Assembly: GCA_951394045.1 (NCBI GenBank)
Contig: OX595990.1
Location: forward strand, 310,001-374,000
Direction: 5' to 3'
Source: Nitzschia sp. DOCU1
Taxonomy: Eukaryota; Bacillariophyta; Bacillariophyceae; Bacillariales; Bacillariaceae
Length of the DNA: 64,000 nt
Below are positions 20,848 through 31,699 of the stretch, in pieces (positions within the stretch are counted from its first letter, which is position 1; every line of letters starts with the position of its first letter). Under the pieces are notes generated by a model. The model made no database searches and had not been told where the DNA came from. It worked only from the letters and a program-made list of their open reading frames with translations. The translations under genes and the position numbers were made by a program.

Positions 20848-22299
20848 GCATCAGGCGCTCAAACAATTTATACGCTAGAGAACCATAGAATAGAAAGCAA
20901 GAATAAATAGATGATTCAATCAAGTCAACCATCAGCTCATAGGGTTTCAGATGTTCTGGCCAGTGTACAGTGCCAGCAAGAATAGATGTTCAAGTATACC
21001 AACAGTAGTTTACTTTCGAGGAAAGGAACTTCTATTAGACAACTATGCATCTTATTAGAACCCTAGATTGCTGGTCTCGACGACGGAAGCACCAATGGTG
21101 CTGGAATCTACGTACTACGTACTACAACAAGGCGGGAGCCTGGCTATGGATAACACCACCCCCACAATCTTAACTCGTCGTACTACTACGAAAATTAGTA
21201 TGTGGGCGGAGATACCGGCGGGAGAAGCAAGTTGACGGCTCGATAGCCAGTGGTAGATCCTCCTCTTACTTGCTTTGCGTGAACGAGTCGTCGGGGCAGC
21301 AGTAACGGAGGCACCAGTTCTAGTACATGTGGCTGCTGGAATACCGTCACAACGACCCGGTAGTATAGTGATCTGCTAGAGTAGAGTGATAGATGGAAAA
21401 ATCTGCTGCTTCATCGTGAACTAGCTACCTTTTACCACTTACCTAGTACTCGAAGTATGTAGTAACGTGCCCTATGCGCAAAAGGGGTTGTAACCTTAGT
21501 ACTTTTCTAGTACTTAAGGTATGGCATAACGGCCCTCACCACGACGTGTGTGGCTTTCGAGGTCTCGCAACAAAACGGGTGGAGGAGCGCGGATCTTGCC
21601 CGAAAGTAGGCTGATGTGCTGGTGAAGTAGATCGAACGAGTCATAGATATCCTTGCTCGCTCACTCCCCCCTCCGCCGCGCGCTTCGTTCGATCGCAGGA
21701 GAAGATCTGTCACCCCCAAACTTGTGATTTCTTAATCACGAGATTCGGACGAATTTTAATCTTAAGATTAAATTCTGATTGCCACGTCAGCACCAAGCGT
21801 CTCATCCGACAAGATAGGAGACACTCAGCAGACACTCCCCGATAGGGGTGGCATCTCAATCACGACTTCCAGACGTCCCTGAAATGACCCGAAACACATG
21901 ATCGGCAGCTCTTGCTATGACCCGAAACATGTGATTGAACGCTATCACTACTCTATTCAATGCTAAAATGACCTTTATCAATACTGCCCTGTGCCCCCTG
22001 GAGTGGTCGTGGGGGGAGGTTGGGGGGTGAGTTTGACTAGAGGAATATGAGCAGTTGCGATATCCTTGTGACAAATAGTCCGACAAAAGAAAATGGCGGG
22101 AACGGTCCCTTTGATCAGATGACCTTGGCGATCACAAGTTTCCGGTTCAACATCTTGTGATTATTCAGATTCTTCTGATTAGGGGTAACAGATCCAAAAT
22201 ATCCAAAAAAGGCGGCGCAGCTTTGGATAGCCATATCTTGCAATTGACAGCAGGAACACCAACATCCGACGACGGCAATTAACGCATAATGAACGTTCA
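20848..22299. other. Intergenic region
   Basis: No supported gene. It contains short repeats such as CTACGTACTACGTACTAC (about 21110-21125) and a near-palindromic AATCTTAAGATTAAATT (about 21758). The stretch 21860-22120 contains a diverged internal repeat of ATGACCCGAAACA(C/T)ATG. Confidence 0.5.
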
Positions 22300-22746
22300 A
22301 TGAGCCATCACGATCAAGATGCCGAGGAGGTGGTGCTGGGGGACGATGGGGAATTGCTCGTCCAGCAAGTGTTGGCGGAAAATCCACCTGAGGAACGTGG
22401 GGTTCGCGACGAATGGAACGGCCATGTTGGGTGGCATCGCAAGGCAAACGTACAATTAAGAGGGCAGCGAGCACCGGCTGCAGAAAATGAAGATCGTGAT
22501 CACTTGGATGGTATCAGAGGCAAGCATCAGCATTCCGCCGCAGGGGCTTTGCTTCGAAATAATCGCACCGGCAGTTCTTCTTGGTCGGGAATGGCAAGGA
22601 GGGGAAAGGAAGAGACGGCCACTGGTTCCAACGTCATTATACCATGGTGGTGGGGAGGCTTGATTTTGTTCTCAGTTCTACTTGGCTTCCGATTCTTCCG
22701 TGCTATATTTAGACGGGAGGCGGTCACGGCGCAAAAGGAAAACTGA
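22300..22746 (+). CDS. Small tail-anchored membrane protein (hypothetical)
   Basis: A 148-residue single-exon frame with ATG 22300. The N-terminal 110 residues are charged and His/Asp/Glu-rich with no domain. One hydrophobic segment (IIPWWWGGLILFSVLLGFRF, about 113-132) is followed by a short basic tail (RAIFRRE) and the C-terminus, the layout of a tail-anchored protein. The frame is well isolated and carries a strongly biased composition plus a transmembrane segment, so I treat it as a likely gene, though without paralogue support. Confidence 0.55.
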   Translation: MSHHDQDAEEVVLGDDGELLVQQVLAENPPEERGVRDEWNGHVGWHRKANVQLRGQRAPAAENEDRDHLDGIRGKHQHSAAGALLRNNRTGSSSWSGMARRGKEETATGSNVIIPWWWGGLILFSVLLGFRFFRAIFRREAVTAQKEN

Positions 22747-23573
22747 GTCAGCCGCAGCTTTGTTCGGAGGGGATTCCTTCCATTTACTAGTCAAGCTAAA
22801 AACGCTCTGTTGACTCTGGTTTCTGCTCAGCCGTCCTGATAGCAACGGGGACCAAATGCTATCTTATCCCATATGCGAGTATGCGAGCACCTGCTAGCTA
22901 CCGGTACCGGTAGTACCTCGTGTTTGGTTTCAATAGTCAACTTACTATCGATTGACGCCGCCCCCCAACGTGCTACTCGGAGTAGTCAAATTGCGAACAT
23001 CGACGAATGACTAAAGTTTTCGGATAAAAAACAGCCTTCGTGGATAAAATGTCAGGTTTAAATAATGTTGGCCGACGGTGAACTTCCAGGAAGCTCGCAA
23101 ACGAATGGTCCTGTGCTATCGGCCTATGTAATAGTTTGTTCTCTCGCTCCGCACACAATTTGATTGTACGTCATTGTGGGCTGGCCCCACAGCTAACCCA
23201 TAATTCAAAAATGATGCGTAAAGTATCATGTTGGCGAAGGCAGTGGATCGCGACATCAGAGGCTTATAAATGAAGAGTATCATTTCGACAACACTTAAAG
23301 AATGCTTCGAATTGAATCTACCGGGTTGGAGCCTTCGCTATGTCTTGCTGTCGGTAGAGAAAAAGCACGCGGTGTGGCGTGATGCTTTTTCTAATCGGGA
23401 AAATAAGTGGCGTGGTCGTCGCTTGCGTCTTTTCACATCATCATCATCTCAGGGACAAGAATACCCGACGGCTTTTGCGGAAGGATAGAAAGCAATAGAC
23501 GCGAAAAAGATCGAAAGAAGGACTCTGTATCGGAGCAGGCAACTCTATGCAATCAGCGTAAAAGTAGTCGAAT
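22747..23573. other. Intergenic region upstream of the 7TM gene
   Basis: Likely promoter and 5' leader of the 7TM receptor-like gene. Short frames (for example 23270-23488 +) have no support. A palindromic CTACCGGTACCGGTAG lies at about 22899-22914. Confidence 0.45.
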
Positions 23574-25232
23574 ATGGCAGAATGGATATCGATCGGTGCT
23601 AGTCCGGGGGGTCCTACCATGATGCCCACAGTCAACCCTCAAACGCACAACATTGTGGGGCTAGATATAGATTACGGAATGGGCCATCAACACTCCTCAA
23701 CCCCTTCGACTTTGTCGGTTCGACAGGAAAAGGTCCTTTCTGTCCTGTTTGTTTTATCGGCAGCCCTCTCCATCATGGGGAGTGCGACTATCATATCCAA
23801 GGTTCTTCGAAATCGATCGATAGCCTCGCCTTACGATCGACTAATGTTTGGCTTGAGCTCGTCAGACATAATAGCCAGTCTGACATGCGCAATGCAACCT
23901 TTCCTCCTTAACGCTGATACGTCCCGGAGAATATGGGCAGTAGGTAACGATGCCACTTGCGCCTTTCTTGGTTTCCTAACTCAACTGAGCTTTGCGGCGA
24001 TGATCTACAACGGAGTCCTGAGTTATTACTATCTCTTGACGGTTCGTTTTGGCTGGAAAAGAGAACAAATAGCTCGGTACGAACGATTGATGCACTTTTC
24101 GGCGATCATATTTCCTCTGGCCACCGCGTCTATAGGTGCTGCCTTTGGAGTCTTTCACGAGCTTGAAGTGGGGTTCGGTTGTTGGACATCGAATTACCCT
24201 GAAGGCTGCGAAGGAGATGAATGCACTGCCCACATATGGGGGTATGTTTTTGGTATGATTCCTATTGGATTCAGCTTTGGATCATTATTGATTAACAATA
24301 TCATAATCTATCGATACGTGAGGAAACACCTTTGCCCGGCTTGTTGCGAAGACAACCAGACTGGATCACCAGCGAAGGATGGCAAACAACGTACTCTGGA
24401 TATGGTACGGAGAGCACAAGTGCGGGAAGTGGCCATTCAAGGCTTTCTTTATGTGGGAACCTTCTTCTTTTCTTATTGGTCTCCATTGGCTTTACGTTTG
24501 ATGGAGCATCTTATCACAGACCTCGATGATGCGAAGGTGTTTCCACTCTTGGTAATTCAATCGATTTGCTGGCCACTTCAGGGATTTTTCAACATGTTTG
24601 TCTACGTTCGTCCAAGCTATCTTCGAGTGCGAGCGTCATATCCAGATCTTTCATTGTGGGAGGCAATGCGGAGGGCTTGCTTTGAAACTAAAAACCCAGG
24701 ACCCGCCGACTCTACGCCTTGGGGTGATACAGATCCTAGGACAAAAACGGCAGACGATCGCTCAGAGGCTGATAATGGCATAGAGTCCTCGTCGCCGGCA
24801 CAGCCGAAGAAATCTTTCTTCCAGATGCAACCCCGAGAGTTTTACAGCGCATGTGCTAGAAGTGTCATGTCCGCCGCTTCTGGTAGATCAACGCAGAGCC
24901 TCGGGTTTTCAACTACACTTGAAGTAGTCGAGGAAGAAGGCGCTGAAGAATTCCCAGACGATGTCAACGACTCTGGGACACTGCCTGCTAGCTACCAGAT
25001 GGACGAGGTCCAAGAACCCGAACATCCGATTGCAAACGAGGATAGCAAGGAGGCTGAAGATGGGGGTCTGCGCATCAACGATGAGAATGCTACCGTGGCG
25101 GCTGCTGCGGCTATTGTCCACAGTGTGGATGACTCGGCGCTATCATCAATAGCATCTTCACGGTCTTTTCGGATACGCATGGACGGAGTTGTGCGAAATG
25201 ATTCAAACGAAGAGAAAGACCCCATTTGCTAG
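23574..25232 (+). CDS. Seven-transmembrane receptor-like protein (GPCR-like)
   Basis: Single exon, ATG 23574, 552 residues. Seven hydrophobic segments lie between about residues 52 and 345, in a spacing typical of G-protein-coupled receptors. The third helix follows ATCAFLGFLTQLSF. The second extracellular loop has clustered Cys (FGCWTSNYPEGCEGDECTA). The seventh helix ends FFNMFVYVRPSY, reminiscent of the NPxxY position. A basic third intracellular loop (about 245-290) precedes helix six. The last 200 residues form a long acidic, Ser-rich cytoplasmic tail with possible phosphorylation sites. GPCR-like genes are expanded in benthic diatoms and have been tied to surface sensing; ligand and coupling of this one are unknown. 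Confidence 0.8.
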   Translation: MAEWISIGASPGGPTMMPTVNPQTHNIVGLDIDYGMGHQHSSTPSTLSVRQEKVLSVLFVLSAALSIMGSATIISKVLRNRSIASPYDRLMFGLSSSDIIASLTCAMQPFLLNADTSRRIWAVGNDATCAFLGFLTQLSFAAMIYNGVLSYYYLLTVRFGWKREQIARYERLMHFSAIIFPLATASIGAAFGVFHELEVGFGCWTSNYPEGCEGDECTAHIWGYVFGMIPIGFSFGSLLINNIIIYRYVRKHLCPACCEDNQTGSPAKDGKQRTLDMVRRAQVREVAIQGFLYVGTFFFSYWSPLALRLMEHLITDLDDAKVFPLLVIQSICWPLQGFFNMFVYVRPSYLRVRASYPDLSLWEAMRRACFETKNPGPADSTPWGDTDPRTKTADDRSEADNGIESSSPAQPKKSFFQMQPREFYSACARSVMSAASGRSTQSLGFSTTLEVVEEEGAEEFPDDVNDSGTLPASYQMDEVQEPEHPIANEDSKEAEDGGLRINDENATVAAAAAIVHSVDDSALSSIASSRSFRIRMDGVVRNDSNEEKDPIC

Positions 25233-25574
25233 ATGCAGTGGCTACAACGCTAGTACCACCATTGCACCTACTGCTGAGTCTCTGGCGCGGTAATTCGCTG
25301 TTAGATCACTAACCTTGACCGTATGCAACAGTTTCCGGCACATCGGAGCATGGGTATGATGAAAAATTACAAATGCTATCCGTTTGAGCCGTCATTGTCA
25401 TGCATGCAACCGCGACGGCAAAGGAACTGTCGGTACCCAGGGATCTACTATTTGGGCACGTTGTTGCCCTTGCGACGTTGTAGCTATGGCTCTTCGATAG
25501 GCCATTAATACCAGCGTCGAAAATCTTCATGGGCACTTTTTAAACATCAAGAGCCTCTTTTCTAGCATCTCGCT
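25233..25574. other. Short convergent intergenic region
   Basis: Joins the 3' ends of the 7TM gene (+) and the plastid membrane-protein gene (-). Nothing beyond untranslated sequence is apparent. Confidence 0.6.
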
Positions 25575-26392
25575 CTAGTCAAACTTGGATATCCAACCCT
25601 TCGAAAACGCATACTCTACAGCTAGGTAGACCCCTCCAAAGAGCACGGCGCTTTCCACTCCTTGCACAACCCCTTGTGTTAACATGCTCCAGTCAAAGTA
25701 GCCAATCGGAGCTCCACCTGAGAAAAGAAGAACGATAGCGAATATTAGATCCCACGACGACTCCAAGATGACTAACAATCTGGAGAACTATATCAAAAGC
25801 CAGACTCACAACTCAATGGAAATGCCGAGCATTCCGGCGAAACTTGAATAGCGGGAAGTGTTCGGACCAAAACAAAGGCCCCCCAAACGCCTTGATTCAA
25901 CATTGGATTGTCATCGTTACGAATCGCATAACGATAGACAATGGCAAACAAGGCACCTTGTAGCGCCGCCATATCTGTAGCCAGTTCGAATTGTGGAAGT
26001 GACGTGCCCACGTAATGCAAAAACGTAATAGGGGTCACCGCAATGGAACCACTCAGAGCCCCAATCACGGCGCACTTGACACTTTCGAACCGTTGCACCA
26101 TGTCAAACTTGTTGTTGCTCGACGACGAAGGCATAGCGCTAGACGACGGTGGCTTTGGTTTTGGTGGTTGGGTGGAGGGTGGCGATGACTTCGGCGGTGC
26201 CGGTGGCGACGTTGGCAGGTTCGGTTCCACTGCACTTTTAGATTCCGAGGGGACAAACGGATTTGGGATGATTCCTCCAAAAGGAGTTTTTACCATCGAC
26301 AAGGAAGTAGTTGTTGGTCGATGCTTCTTTGGCGAAAAGCAGGTCCCACCGGCGATTAAAAGGAGGCAGTACAAGCATTGGACAGGCTTCAT
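25575..26392 (-). CDS. Putative plastid-targeted multi-pass membrane protein
   Basis: Exons 26392-25810 and 25717-25575, with a GTGAGT...TCTCAG intron at 25718-25809; 241 residues. Splicing restores the block LS-CGAPIGYFDW across the junction. The N-terminus is a signal peptide ending around GGTC, then FSPKKHRP, i.e. Phe at the predicted +1 and a basic transit-like stretch, so plastid import is likely by inference. A Pro/Ser-rich linker (50-95) precedes three to four hydrophobic segments. The block MAALQGALFAIVYRYAIR followed by DDNPML and GAFVLVRTL resembles cyanobacterial and plant proteins with a GxxFGxxYRYxxRxDxNPxLxxG motif, still uncharacterised. A diverged paralogue lies at 38011-38964. 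Confidence 0.7.
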
Positions 26393-27463
26393 GGTAAAAC
26401 GGCTTTAGTATTATCACAGAATGGGAATGATGTTGAATCCAGCACTTCCTTGGGTTGTAATCGGCATGGAGGTTGTTGGATGTAGAAGTAAAATGAAAAT
26501 GAATGAGAGAGGGATGACGATGACATGATGGATGGAGTGACGTATTTGATCTTCTCTACGGTAACGCGTGAATCGCGCGGCGAAGCGGTGTAGACTAAAT
26601 CGACTTGTTCTACCGGTAGTCGGACCCTCTATCGACAACAAACTACAGTCAGTACAGGTAGGTCTTTTGACTTGTGGCACTGTACCTTGTACCTGGTGTG
26701 ATAGGATTATCATTTGTCTTCCACGGCATAACACTTCATGACAATCTAGAGCTCGCCCCCCATATCCTTATTCTTTCACTACCATCCCTAATCCTAACAC
26801 TCGCAGAAGGTTTTTGCGTCTACCTCATCGGTACGGCTTTGGCAGTCTACCGGCAGTAGAGTACTCGTAGCTGGTAACTGCGTTACTGCAACGTATCATA
26901 CAATTATGATGGCATCTGCAATGCTGTGCCCTTTGGTTTGCTTCGTCGTATTTTCATAGTCATCATTCATGGTGCAAGCGGTAAGAGAAGTACAGTGGGA
27001 CTGACTCGGTCAGAGATATTTATTCATTGAAGCTTTTTGGCGCCACACCAAGATGTCCGTTCGTGGGAAATAATTAGATGAACGGCTTTCTTCCTCGTTT
27101 GCATTGCAACGTTGGATGAATACTTAGGAAATCAGTCGGTGGTCATTGATCCGTTCACATGGTGAAATTTCTGCTATTCCACAGTTACAAACCCGAACTT
27201 CCCGCGTAAATTTCGAGTTTGACACGATATCACGCGCCGGACGACCCTCTATTATCGGATCTTCATCTCCGTTGGGCCGGCAGGCACCTCGGTCGACAAA
27301 AATGCGACAATCTCAAAACACTTCGCCATCATGTCTCCATTGCGCAACCAAAGAAAAAGTTCATTTGATTTGGGCTTTTGAGCGCGCTCAAAAGGATTTC
27401 CTGCACCGTCACTTTCTTTTCCTTTTGTTGTCATTAATCGCAGGCTCGCACCTCTCATGCACC
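26393..27463. other. Divergent intergenic region
   Basis: Lies between the plastid membrane-protein gene (-) and the membrane peroxidase gene (+). The peroxidase frame is open further upstream, with an ATG at 27302 inside this stretch, so part may be coding. Confidence 0.5.
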
Positions 27464-29418
27464 ATGAGAGACTTTGCCGAGGAACGGAATCATGACATTG
27501 GGGTAGAGATTGCTCTGAGTCCAAGGAGTGATGAGGATCTAGAGAATCGCTACAAGGAGAGCTGGACTGACAGTCCGCGGGAGGCCAGCTCCATCCAGCC
27601 CAGTGCCCAAGAACGACAAAGCCTATGGAGTTTCTTCAACAATCTTTGGCCTCGAAGCGATGGCACGCCGCGTAAACGCAGCGTCGGGCGACAAATGATG
27701 TACGGACTCCTTGTGTTTTGCATTGTTGCCGTGATTATCGCCGCATCACTGGGCGTTCGCGGAAGGAACAACGGCACAGAGAAGGCCTCGTCAAGCCTTG
27801 AAACAAATGATAACGAGCCACTGACTCCGGCCCCCCAAGTTGCAGTTAGTCAATCCCCGACGAATGCACCGCAAGAAGTACTAACACCAGCGCCGACGAG
27901 TTTTTTGACAACCGTTGTGCATACTGTAAAGTCCCGATTCGCTTGGGGCGAAAATATCACAGTGTCCTTCTCGTTTGGTCAGGACTTTGTGGCCGACACT
28001 CAGGACTGGATCGGCATTTACCCCACAAGTGCCGATCCATCAAATCTTGGCAATCCCGAAGCATTCTTGTTCCTCTGCAACCAGCAGACCCTCTGCGAGA
28101 GCGCTGTTTCAGTCGGTCAAGTGATCTTTTCTGGTGACAGCGTCAGCCAGGAGGCTCGATTGGCGTCTTGGAGCTGGCCGCTCGAACCTGGAGAGTACAC
28201 AGCCTACATCTTGCGTGGATTCCAGGCACCCTTTGAAGTCATTTCACAGGATGTGACATCCTTTGAAGTCATGGAGGATTTATTTATGCATTCTGTCGTT
28301 CCTACCGTAGGACAGATCCAGAGCGATATCCGCGATCTCATCCTCGAAGACGAGGCCCTCGGTGCCAAGTTTGTTCGTTTGGGCTTTCACGATTGCACAG
28401 GAGGTTGCGATGGGTGTGTCGACCTGACCTTCGGGGACAACGCTGGACTCGACATCCCCATTGATGCGTTGGCAGCCATTGTGCAGCGTTACGAAAATGA
28501 CATCCTTGGCATCAGCCGAGCTGATATCTGGGTTATGGCGGCCTTGCTTGGCGCCGATGTGGCCCAAGAAAGGAGCGACACCAAAGTGGACTTCAGCTTG
28601 CAGTACATTGGACGCAAGAATTGTGAAGACTTGTATGATGAATGCTTTGATCAAGATGGCAACATTCGGGCCTGTAGTGCCACGCTTGGACCACATGTCC
28701 ATCTACCGGAACCTCACATTACAACCAGTGAAATATTTCACTTTTTCAGGGACGAGTTTGGCTTTAACATGAGACAAACGGTGGCATTAATGGGAGCCCA
28801 CACGATTGGTACCCTCACCCGCGAACATTCTGGATTCGATGGGCCCAACGGTTGGGTCCGCGACCATTTCTTGTTGGACAATGACTACTACCACGAATTG
28901 GTCGGAGGTAGCGAAGGCGACGGCATGGATCAGCTCGTAGACCTTGCTCCGCCATGGCTTCGCTTCCTTATTGACAACAGTGACTTGCCTGGTATTCCGG
29001 ACAGACCCGCCTGGAGAGCATTCCCGCCAGCCCTTGATGGAAGCGGCGAGACTGTAGAAATTTTGATGTTGAATGCGGATGTAAGTCAGCTTCGGGGTGA
29101 AACGTTGATGGGTTAGATTGTTCCCTTCTCACTCCCCTTTCTCTCTCCTCGCAGATGGCCCTGGTTCGAGACATGGAAGAGGATATCGATTCCGATGGCC
29201 GAGTTGACTGCGAGTTCATCCAGCAAATAGCATTCGATACTAACTCCCCTCGATGCCCCGTTGCGGGGCAATCCCTTGAGTTCGCTGCGATGTACAAGTT
29301 TGACAATGATCTTTGGCTACGCGATTTTGCTAAGGTGTACAAGAAGATGTTAAACCATGGCTACGACTATGATCCTGCCAAAGTTTGCCCTGCCAACTTG
29401 TGTGTATACGGAGATTAA
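27464..29418 (+). CDS. Membrane-anchored heme peroxidase with SKICH-like domain
   Basis: Exons 27464-29080 and 29155-29418 with a GTAAGT...CGCAG intron; 626 residues from ATG 27464. ATG 27302 would add 54 residues with an extra hydrophobic segment, so the start is uncertain. After an acidic cytoplasmic stretch comes a transmembrane helix (GLLVFCIVAVIIAASLGV, about 84-101), making a type II protein. A Thr/Pro-rich stalk follows. The next domain (about 145-270) has W-x-I-G-I-Y-P, LFLCNQ and GEYTAYI, the pattern of SKICH-like beta domains. The peroxidase domain (about 275-626) has the distal VRLGFHDC with Arg/His, a GGCDGCVD block and the proximal LMGAHTIG His. The split ...LNAD/MALVRD matches the second peroxidase gene at 41111. 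A surface or secretory-pathway peroxidase is the most economical reading. Confidence 0.85.
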
Positions 29419-30844
29419 GCGAGGCGAGAAGGAAAATAAAGATAATACCACCCTTCGATTTTTTGACAAGTGTTCGTACGTCACAACGCAACCTCATCGA
29501 CTGAAACAGTCGACTTTTGCTTCATTTCTTCAACGACCGAGTGCATACCTACTACTTCGGAATACTGTGCTGCATGCAGTACACTGCTGTAGTACCATCG
29601 ACTGGAAGCGAGGTAAAGATCGTCGAACGCCTTCTCGGGTAGTTGTTCATCTCGTAGTCCTCATCACTTTCCGTCTCTACAGAAGCTAAAGCAAGTAATT
29701 GGACAAGAAAGCTATTTGATTTACGAACGAGCTAGCATAGTCTCTTTAGTATTAGCTAGATCTCAACCACGATGCTGCAAGGAAAAAAGCTCCAGCACTG
29801 GCTACGGGGGGAGATTCGATACCTGAAGCGAAATCATGTTCTCGATGAACTGCTGAGACGTGTTATTGCGTTGCAATGAAGTTTCCCGCCGTGCTGAATC
29901 GGTAGGCTTGGAGGCGATGTCGCTCCGCCTCGCTATTAGTAGGCAAACTCGTGCATTTCCATTCTACTGGGAATGCTTTCTAGCTAGTAGTGTTCTCGCA
30001 TTTACCATTTTTAGAGCGCCAGCTAGTGGTAGGAGGGGATCGAAATCATCCCAACGATCCTTCAGACTCAGTTTGAGACTTCGGTAGTACCATCTTGCCC
30101 GCCCGCCCCGCCGTCCGTCCGTCATCATCACATCTCGCGATCTTTTTGTATGGATCTTGGTCCCTCACACCGCGGTCGTAGTCTACTAGTAGAGCCGGTC
30201 CATTTTCTTTTTTCGAGCGCCCTATCCATCCATCATCGCCACTACATCTGCTTTGTACATCTACCTTGAGCAATATGAACGAGTAAGCATCTATTATTTT
30301 CAACAACTCCAAAAACTGCTGCTTGGGAAGCTGGAAATCGTCGCTGGTATTGTGCAATGATGCTCTGGTGATGCCTAATCATCTGGTTCGTCTCTTGCCA
30401 GCCAATCTTTCACCGATGATTAACGTCGATCGAAACAGGCCAAGATCCTTTCTTACTTTTCGGATCGATTGCTATCCATCATATCATACCTCCGACGACG
30501 ATGGAACTTTGTACTTGCAATCATTTCAAAGGCATTCTAACCCTACACATGCCAGGAAGCCCCTTCCAGCACGTATTGACCCAAAACAGCCAAACGTACA
30601 GTCTTGACATTTATGCACGCTAGCAACGAATTGCTTCTTCTAATGAATGAAGGGCGAGATCTATGTATTTAATTTCCTGGGAGTTTGCTAGTTTGATTCG
30701 GATGATCTTTGCTTTTTGTGACATGTATCCGAGATTTTTTAGTGGGGAAAAGCCCTATCCATTGAATATGCGTGCGTCGCTTGTGGTGCATCAATTTCAA
30801 CAGATTGAATGACCCGGTTCATCTTGAATGAAGGATCACGAGAT
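29419..30844. other. Intergenic region
   Basis: Convergent gap between the membrane peroxidase and the first Cys-rich gene. Frames such as 30323-30607 + are unsupported. No RNA gene recognised. Confidence 0.5.
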
Positions 30845-31699
30845 CTAAGGCATTTCGGAGATGCCCATCGCGGCAGGAGTACAGGTCTGGACAGCCTTAC
30901 CGTCGCCGGCGTAATCGCAGGTGCACGTTTTCGTGATACCATCATCCACATCAGTAAAAGTACTGGACGATCCGACGACTTGGCAGAAGATTTCGGTGGC
31001 TGTCTGGACTTGGCAATAAGAGCACATGGTGTCAGAAGAACCGGTGCACTCACATGGGTGTTGCCCCATAATGTCGCAAGAAGCCCCATATTGCGCGCAT
31101 TCGTCAGGTGTGCCGAGGCAGATTCGGGGGTTGTATGGGGTAATAGCATGGCACCCCAGGGGACTCAATGAAGAAGGGACTGGCACTCCAGAACTGGGAC
31201 TTCCATCCGCTCTATTGACCGGCGTCGGAGCGGGGGCGGGAACAGGAACCGGGACAGGCACGGGTGCTCCCGGCAAGGTCTGAGGGCCGCAGGTGGATAC
31301 GGCATTACCACTTCCATAATAGTTGCAGCTGCAGGTCTGAATTTCCGGGGAATTTCTGTTGAAGGTAAAGGTGCTTGAAACTCCTGACTGCTGGCAAACG
31401 GTACCTGCTACCGAGGAAGTTTGAACGGAACAGTAGGGGCATTCGGTAGTAACCCCGTTGCAGGTGCAAGGATACGTTCCACTGCAATCGCCATTCGTTG
31501 CCGCATACTGAATCGGCCTGCAAGATTGCTGAAGTTGCCTTCGAAGATGACCGTGGGGCCCCTGATCATTGTTGTTATCTGGCGCAAAGAAAAAGTCTTC
31601 CTGCAAAAACGTACCAAAAAGCTCGTCCGTTTCTTGCTGGGCTGCCGCCACGGCCAACAATGTCGCGGTGACGAGAATGCAAGGCATTCGAAGGAACAT
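30845..31699 (-). CDS. Secreted Cys-rich/Pro-rich modular protein, copy 1 (modules A-B)
   Basis: Single exon, ATG 31699, 284 residues. A signal peptide (1-20, ending AVAAA) precedes an acidic pro-region with EDFFF and the conserved GHLRRQLQ at about 49-56. Module A (about 58-140) and module B (about 182-275) share a Cys frame: C-x-G-x(3)-C-x-C, C-x-Y-C, a lone Cys, then C-x-C-x-Y-x-G-x-G-x(4-5)-C. They are joined by a Pro/Val/Ala linker (APVPVPVPVPAPAPTP). Module B begins with GCHAITPYNPRICLG. It ends MGISEMP, identical to the neighbour at 33632. The Cys pattern suggests disulphide-bonded extracellular domains, and the RRQLQ stretch may be an RxL-type processing site as in diatom frustule proteins (inference). 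Family function unknown. Confidence 0.8.
   Translation of the reverse strand: MFLRMPCILVTATLLAVAAAQQETDELFGTFLQEDFFFAPDNNNDQGPHGHLRRQLQQSCRPIQYAATNGDCSGTYPCTCNGVTTECPYCSVQTSSVAGTVCQQSGVSSTFTFNRNSPEIQTCSCNYYGSGNAVSTCGPQTLPGAPVPVPVPVPAPAPTPVNRADGSPSSGVPVPSSLSPLGCHAITPYNPRICLGTPDECAQYGASCDIMGQHPCECTGSSDTMCSYCQVQTATEIFCQVVGSSSTFTDVDDGITKTCTCDYAGDGKAVQTCTPAAMGISEMP

Noticed and set aside
31210..31260. Short regular repeats in the Pro/Val linkers that could look like a CRISPR or satellite array
   Set aside because: They are codon repeats (CCN GTN) within coding linkers, with no spacers of constant length.
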